64,000 nucleotides of DNA from Plasmodiophora brassicae. Taxonomy: Eukaryota > Endomyxa: Phytomyxea > Phytomyxea > Plasmodiophorida. Positions 62,237 through 64,000 of the stretch are shown here, in pieces. The stretch covers positions 248,001 through 312,000 of the forward strand of contig CP145418.1 of NCBI GenBank assembly GCA_036867785.1, in the 5' to 3' direction. How positions within the stretch are numbered: position 1 is the first letter of the stretch; every line of letters starts with the position of its first letter. A model generated the notes under the pieces. That model made no database searches and was not told where the DNA came from. It saw only the letters and a program-made list of their open reading frames with translations. The position numbers and the translations under genes are program-made.

Positions 62237-64000
62237 TTAGAAATCAATGACGGACGGGCGCCCGGATGCGACTTCGACCGCCAGCGATGGGCCGGCGACC
62301 AGCTGGGTGGTGGGGGCAGGGCGTTTGTACTTGCGCACCGCGAGCAGAACGGCGACGCCGCCGAAGACCAGCAAGACAAAGAAGATCCAGGGCAGAAGCG
62401 ACACGACGACCTTGATCGGGTTGACAGGAACCAGAGGTGGTGGCGGTCCCCGCGTTCCAGGCTCGCGCTTGAGCGTCTGCTTGATTGTACGGCCCATGGC
62501 AGCAGCACCAAGGGCGCCACCAACACCGAGCGCGGCGGTCGCCAATCCTGCTGCCTTCATCGGCGATACCGCTTTACCGCCCTGAACAGGGGCCGGCATC
62601 GGCGCCGATGCGGAGGAACCGCGACCGAACGCGAACATTGACGTCAGGAGGCCAATGGCGCCGGTCGCAAGGACACCAGTACCAGCGTATGCCGCCTTGC
62701 GCGTTAACGACGTTGCCCCGGCGAGTTCCTTCTTCGTCGCGTTCAGGCGACCCGCCAGGTCATCCCTCATATCGCGGAGGCGTCGATTTTCGTTAGATCG
62801 GCCATTCAAATTCTTCGTCGCGCTGTTCAGTTGATCGCTCAGTTCCCCGGTTTCCTTCTCGAGCATAACGACGCGCGTATTCGCCTCGGCCAGCTCTTTC
62901 GTCAGGTTGTTTGCCTTCACCTCCAGTTCTTCCCTCGCCTTACAAGTATTGGTCAGGTCGTTCTCCTTGGTGCGCAGGCCACGGTTCAAAGTCTCGATCA
63001 TTTGCGTTTGCTGACCATTCGCCGTGCGGGCGTCCTCCAGGTCCTTCTCAATAGTCTCGAGCGAACTCTTCAGCTCGGCGATCTCCTCCTGAAGGCGGTG
63101 TTTGTCACTGCGAAAGGTGTCCAACTCCTTCTCGGCCGTGTCAAGGCGACCTTTCAGTACCTTGACAGTACCGTCGCGCTTCTTGACAAGGGCCTCCGAC
63201 TCGCGCAGCTTGTTGCTCAGTTCCTTATTCGTCTCTTCCAGCGATGCAATCATTTGCGAGTTCCCGTTGTTGGTAGCGCGGCATTTGCCCAGTTGCTCGT
63301 TGACGTCAGCCAGCTGTTTCTGCAGCGATTCACTCGTTTCCCGAAGGTGCTGGGATTCCGAGTGGCTCTCGTTCAGGCTGTGCATTGTGTCCGCCAGACG
63401 AAGTTCCAGTTGTTCCAGTCCCTTCGTCAGGTTGTGCTTTTCTCCCATCAGCTGCGAAATCGTTTGGCCGTAGCCGGCGCTCGCAGCGCACGTCGCGGTC
63501 AGATTGGATTCGGTGCTTTTGAGTCGACCTTTGAGGACGGAATTCGACTGCCGAAGGCGCACGTTCTCCTCACGACAGGTGCTCAGCTCACCTGTCACCT
63601 TTTTCAGGTCATCAGTAGACGTTTCGTGGGTATACCTCAACTTATGCAGCTCGGCATCCAACGTGGCTTTCGTCACTTCCAACGACAATATCTCTTCTGC
63701 TTGGACGTGGATCTGATGCTGGGCCGCCGTCAGCTGCTTCGTGAGACTTGCAAGCTCCTGTTGGTGGTTATTCGACGCCCTCGCGTGTTCGTCTCGCACA
63801 GACTGGAGGCTGTTCTCAAGTTCTTCAACTTCCTCCTGTTTCATATCGACCTGTTGTTCGAGGTTCGTGACGGATGCCTGGGAATCGCTGAGTTTCGTCT
63901 TCGTCTCCTAGGCGGGGTTCACGTCAGAACGGGGGGCAACCCCAGATTGCTGGTCGCTGCAACGTATACGGCTCACCTGGAATTCGGAGCGCGTTGCTTT
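62237..64000 (-). CDS. Large coiled-coil membrane protein, paralogue 2 (5' end outside window)
   Basis: Exons 62237-63907 and 63977 to beyond the window end, with a 69-nt GTGAGC..CCTAG intron, give at least 565 residues. Coiled coil throughout (LDAELHKLRYTHETSTDDLK, KELSNKLRESEALVKKRDGT). The C-terminus repeats the paralogue 1 plan: RKAAYAGTGVLATGAIGLLT, MFAFGRGS, AAGLATAALGVGGALGAAAM, LPWIFFVLLVFGGVAVLLAV and the end GRPSVIDF. Many NxT/NxS sites (NLTATC, NLTKGL, NESHSES, NGRSNE) suggest a glycosylated luminal coiled coil with a short cytosolic tail. Confidence 0.8.

Noticed and set aside
62123-62641. Plus-strand frame of 172 residues
   Set aside because: Antisense to the conserved C-terminal cassette of paralogue 2.
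1-64000. Mobile elements, LTRs, integrases or virus-like genes
   Set aside because: None seen: no reverse transcriptase, integrase, transposase or capsid-like frame and no long terminal repeats. The only tandem copies are host genes and tRNAs.

Overview
The window is a gene-dense piece of a nuclear genome from a flagellated unicellular eukaryote. Genes lie about 50-400 bp apart on both strands. Most contain introns, usually about 45-75 nt with GT..AG ends. Many open frames are therefore only fragments, and I joined them by hand: where a join is given, the donor and acceptor are visible, the phase closes and the protein alignment continues across it. Cilium genes (a DM10/EFHC protein, a PIH1 protein, BBIP1, a MORN protein) point to a flagellated cell. 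Peroxisomes (PEX11), GATOR1 (DEPDC5), Mediator (MED20), Polo kinase and a six-bromodomain protein are also encoded. I cannot place the lineage from sequence alone. I saw no retroviral, Polinton or other mobile element.

Layout. 0-5 kb: a predicted methyltransferase, three tandem Gly/Ser-rich secreted-protein genes (the third decayed), and a tail-anchored protein. 5-13 kb: a PARP-type zinc-finger protein, a class II eIF4E, a two-box HMG protein, a secreted discoidin-like protein, an orphan gene and a bulb-type lectin gene. 12.8-13.4 kb: three tRNA-Thr(AGT) genes. 14-24 kb: a single-pass RING-H2 protein, an SNF1/AMPK kinase, a small orphan, a GT61 glycosyltransferase, a 12-exon Polo kinase and a three-DM10 protein. 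23.9-24.1 kb: two tRNA-Glu(CTC) genes. 24-36.5 kb: a SERINC-like protein, an SfsA-like nuclease, MED20, a PIH1 protein, a compact RING/IBR plus RING-Cys-relay E3, Asterix, BBIP1, a type A DnaJ and HscB. 36.7-47 kb: the six-bromodomain protein, two inverted NYN/C2H2 paralogues flanking a kinesin-14 and PEX11, then a sterol-desaturase-family enzyme. 47.8-64 kb: a MORN protein, a BAR plus auxilin-type J-domain fusion, DEPDC5, a four-pass membrane protein, a DadA-like oxidase, and two tandem coiled-coil membrane proteins, the last running off the end.

The genes do not form one pathway. The points of most interest are two unusual domain fusions (BAR+J; RING/IBR+RCR), a lineage-specific secreted family with a four-cysteine helical module and shared CRE-like upstream sites, a second lineage-specific pair of membrane coiled-coil proteins, and two bacterial-type enzymes (SfsA, DadA) with presequence-like N-termini.
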